Shown here: one piece after another, positions 5,762 through 6,313 of the stretch
Layout of the letters: every line of letters starts with the position of its first letter
How positions within the stretch are numbered: position 1 is the stretch's first letter
From: Bacteroidota bacterium
GTDB taxonomy: Bacteria; Bacteroidota; Rhodothermia; Rhodothermales; UBA10348
Direction of reading: 5' to 3'
DNA length: 6,313 nt
Assembly (NCBI GenBank): GCA_004356385.1
Contig: SMXL01000038.1
Coordinates: 1-6,313, forward strand
Made by a program: the position numbers and the translations under genes
Notes under the pieces: model-generated
The model's input: only the letters and a program-made list of their open reading frames with translations
What the model was told of the DNA's origin: nothing
Database searches by the model: none

Positions 5762-6313
5762 GTGGCAACTGTTCGCGCCGTTTTGAAGACCTGGTATGCC
5801 GACAAAAAGGGGAGGCATCTTGTGCTACTTAGCATCGAGGCCGAGGGCCGGACTAAATATGTCAGTCTTGGCGTAAAGGTGCGCAAGAAGCAGTGGAGTA
5901 AAATAAATCAGCTCGTCCTCCCCTCTACACACCGTCACGCTGAACAGCTTAACGCTGAAATAGACAAAAAGCTAAACGAGGCAACGGCTGTACTTAATAA
6001 AATGAAGTACGAGGAGGCTGTCGTAACTGTTGATACCATCAAGGAGAGAATTACGAGCGGACACAATCGAGGGGACTTCTGGGAATTCGCCGAGGACTGG
6101 CTCGAGCAGAAACGAAGAAAACAGCAAATATATTATTACAGGCGAAGCAAATCAATCCTCAAGAATTTCGGAGAGTTTTCAGGACGTCCGCTTCCGTGGA
6201 AACGGCTTTCGGTCACGCTCTTGCGTGAGTTTGACGTATTCCTTGCTGAGACTAAGAATAATTCCGCTAACACGCGGCGAGGAGTCTTTCGTGTGCTGAG
6301 CACGATGGTTCGA
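5762..6313 (+). CDS. Tyrosine recombinase / integrase of the Bacteroidota type, N-terminal part (runs off right edge)
   Basis: From a GTG at 5762 the frame stays open for 184 codons to the window edge. Residues 1-60 (ATVRAVLKTW, then GRTKYVSLGVKVRKKQW) look like the arm-type DNA-binding domain of Bacteroidota integrases, where a beta-sheet is followed by a V-x-x-x-x-W segment. A helical linker (64-90) leads to a SAM-like core-binding domain from about 107, with FWEFAEDWLEQKRR, a Y-x-R-S-x-x-x-L segment and PLPWKRLSVTLLREFDVFL. The catalytic domain (R...H-x-x-R...Y) lies beyond the edge and cannot be checked. The frame is open upstream to 5657 but has no ATG, so GTG 5762 (or ATT 5759) is the best start; no Shine-Dalgarno site is present. 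Hand counts give about 45% GC here against about 53% in accC samples. Its position, reading away from accC at the end of a housekeeping block, suggests the boundary of an integrated element. Whether the gene is intact is unknown. Confidence 0.85.
   Translation, partial: MATVRAVLKTWYADKKGRHLVLLSIEAEGRTKYVSLGVKVRKKQWSKINQLVLPSTHRHAEQLNAEIDKKLNEATAVLNKMKYEEAVVTVDTIKERITSGHNRGDFWEFAEDWLEQKRRKQQIYYYRRSKSILKNFGEFSGRPLPWKRLSVTLLREFDVFLAETKNNSANTRRGVFRVLSTMVR

Noticed and set aside
5577..5786. 69-codon frame in the spacer between accC and the integrase, with a hydrophobic stretch
   Set aside because: It lies in AT-rich non-coding sequence, has no ribosome binding site and overlaps the integrase start in another frame. 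The hydrophobic run is expected from T-rich codons.

Overview
The window looks like a piece of a chromosome from the Bacteroidota in the broad sense. The clearest sign is a PorX-type protein, a receiver domain fused to a PglZ/alkaline-phosphatase domain, which is a hallmark regulator of the type IX secretion system. A second sign is a tyrosine recombinase whose N-terminal half resembles the Bacteroidota integrase type. Moderate GC, a strong Shine-Dalgarno sequence in front of accC (unusual for typical Bacteroidia and Flavobacteriia) and a long TrmB would fit a deep branch such as Rhodothermia or Balneolia. That placement is inference.

Left part (1-1678, minus strand): the 5' end of a gene that looks like tsaE (t6A tRNA modification ATPase) runs off the left edge. 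Its start lies 24 bp past the stop of porX, so porX and tsaE probably form an operon read leftwards. A 245-bp divergent spacer holds a perfect TATAAT for porX and separates it from the next block.

Middle part (1924-3990, plus strand): three co-directional genes encode a ferritin with a complete ferroxidase site, a small exported NTF2-like protein, and TrmB (tRNA m7G46 methyltransferase). TrmB carries about 120 extra C-terminal residues and has no ATG start. trmB ends 14 bp from the tail of the convergent accC gene, with a weak hairpin terminator at the junction.

Right part (4005-5546, minus strand): a complete stand-alone biotin carboxylase subunit of an acyl-CoA carboxylase. It lacks a biotin-carrier domain and has no carboxylase partner genes in view.

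Right edge (5547-6313): an AT-rich 215-bp spacer is followed by the GTG-started N-terminal half of an integrase that reads out of the window. This probably marks the end of an integrated element whose cargo lies beyond the edge. Apart from this edge, the window is mostly ordinary chromosomal housekeeping content. I do not see a complete undescribed system here. The points most worth following are the integrase junction, the long TrmB with its unclear start, and the secreted NTF2-like protein.
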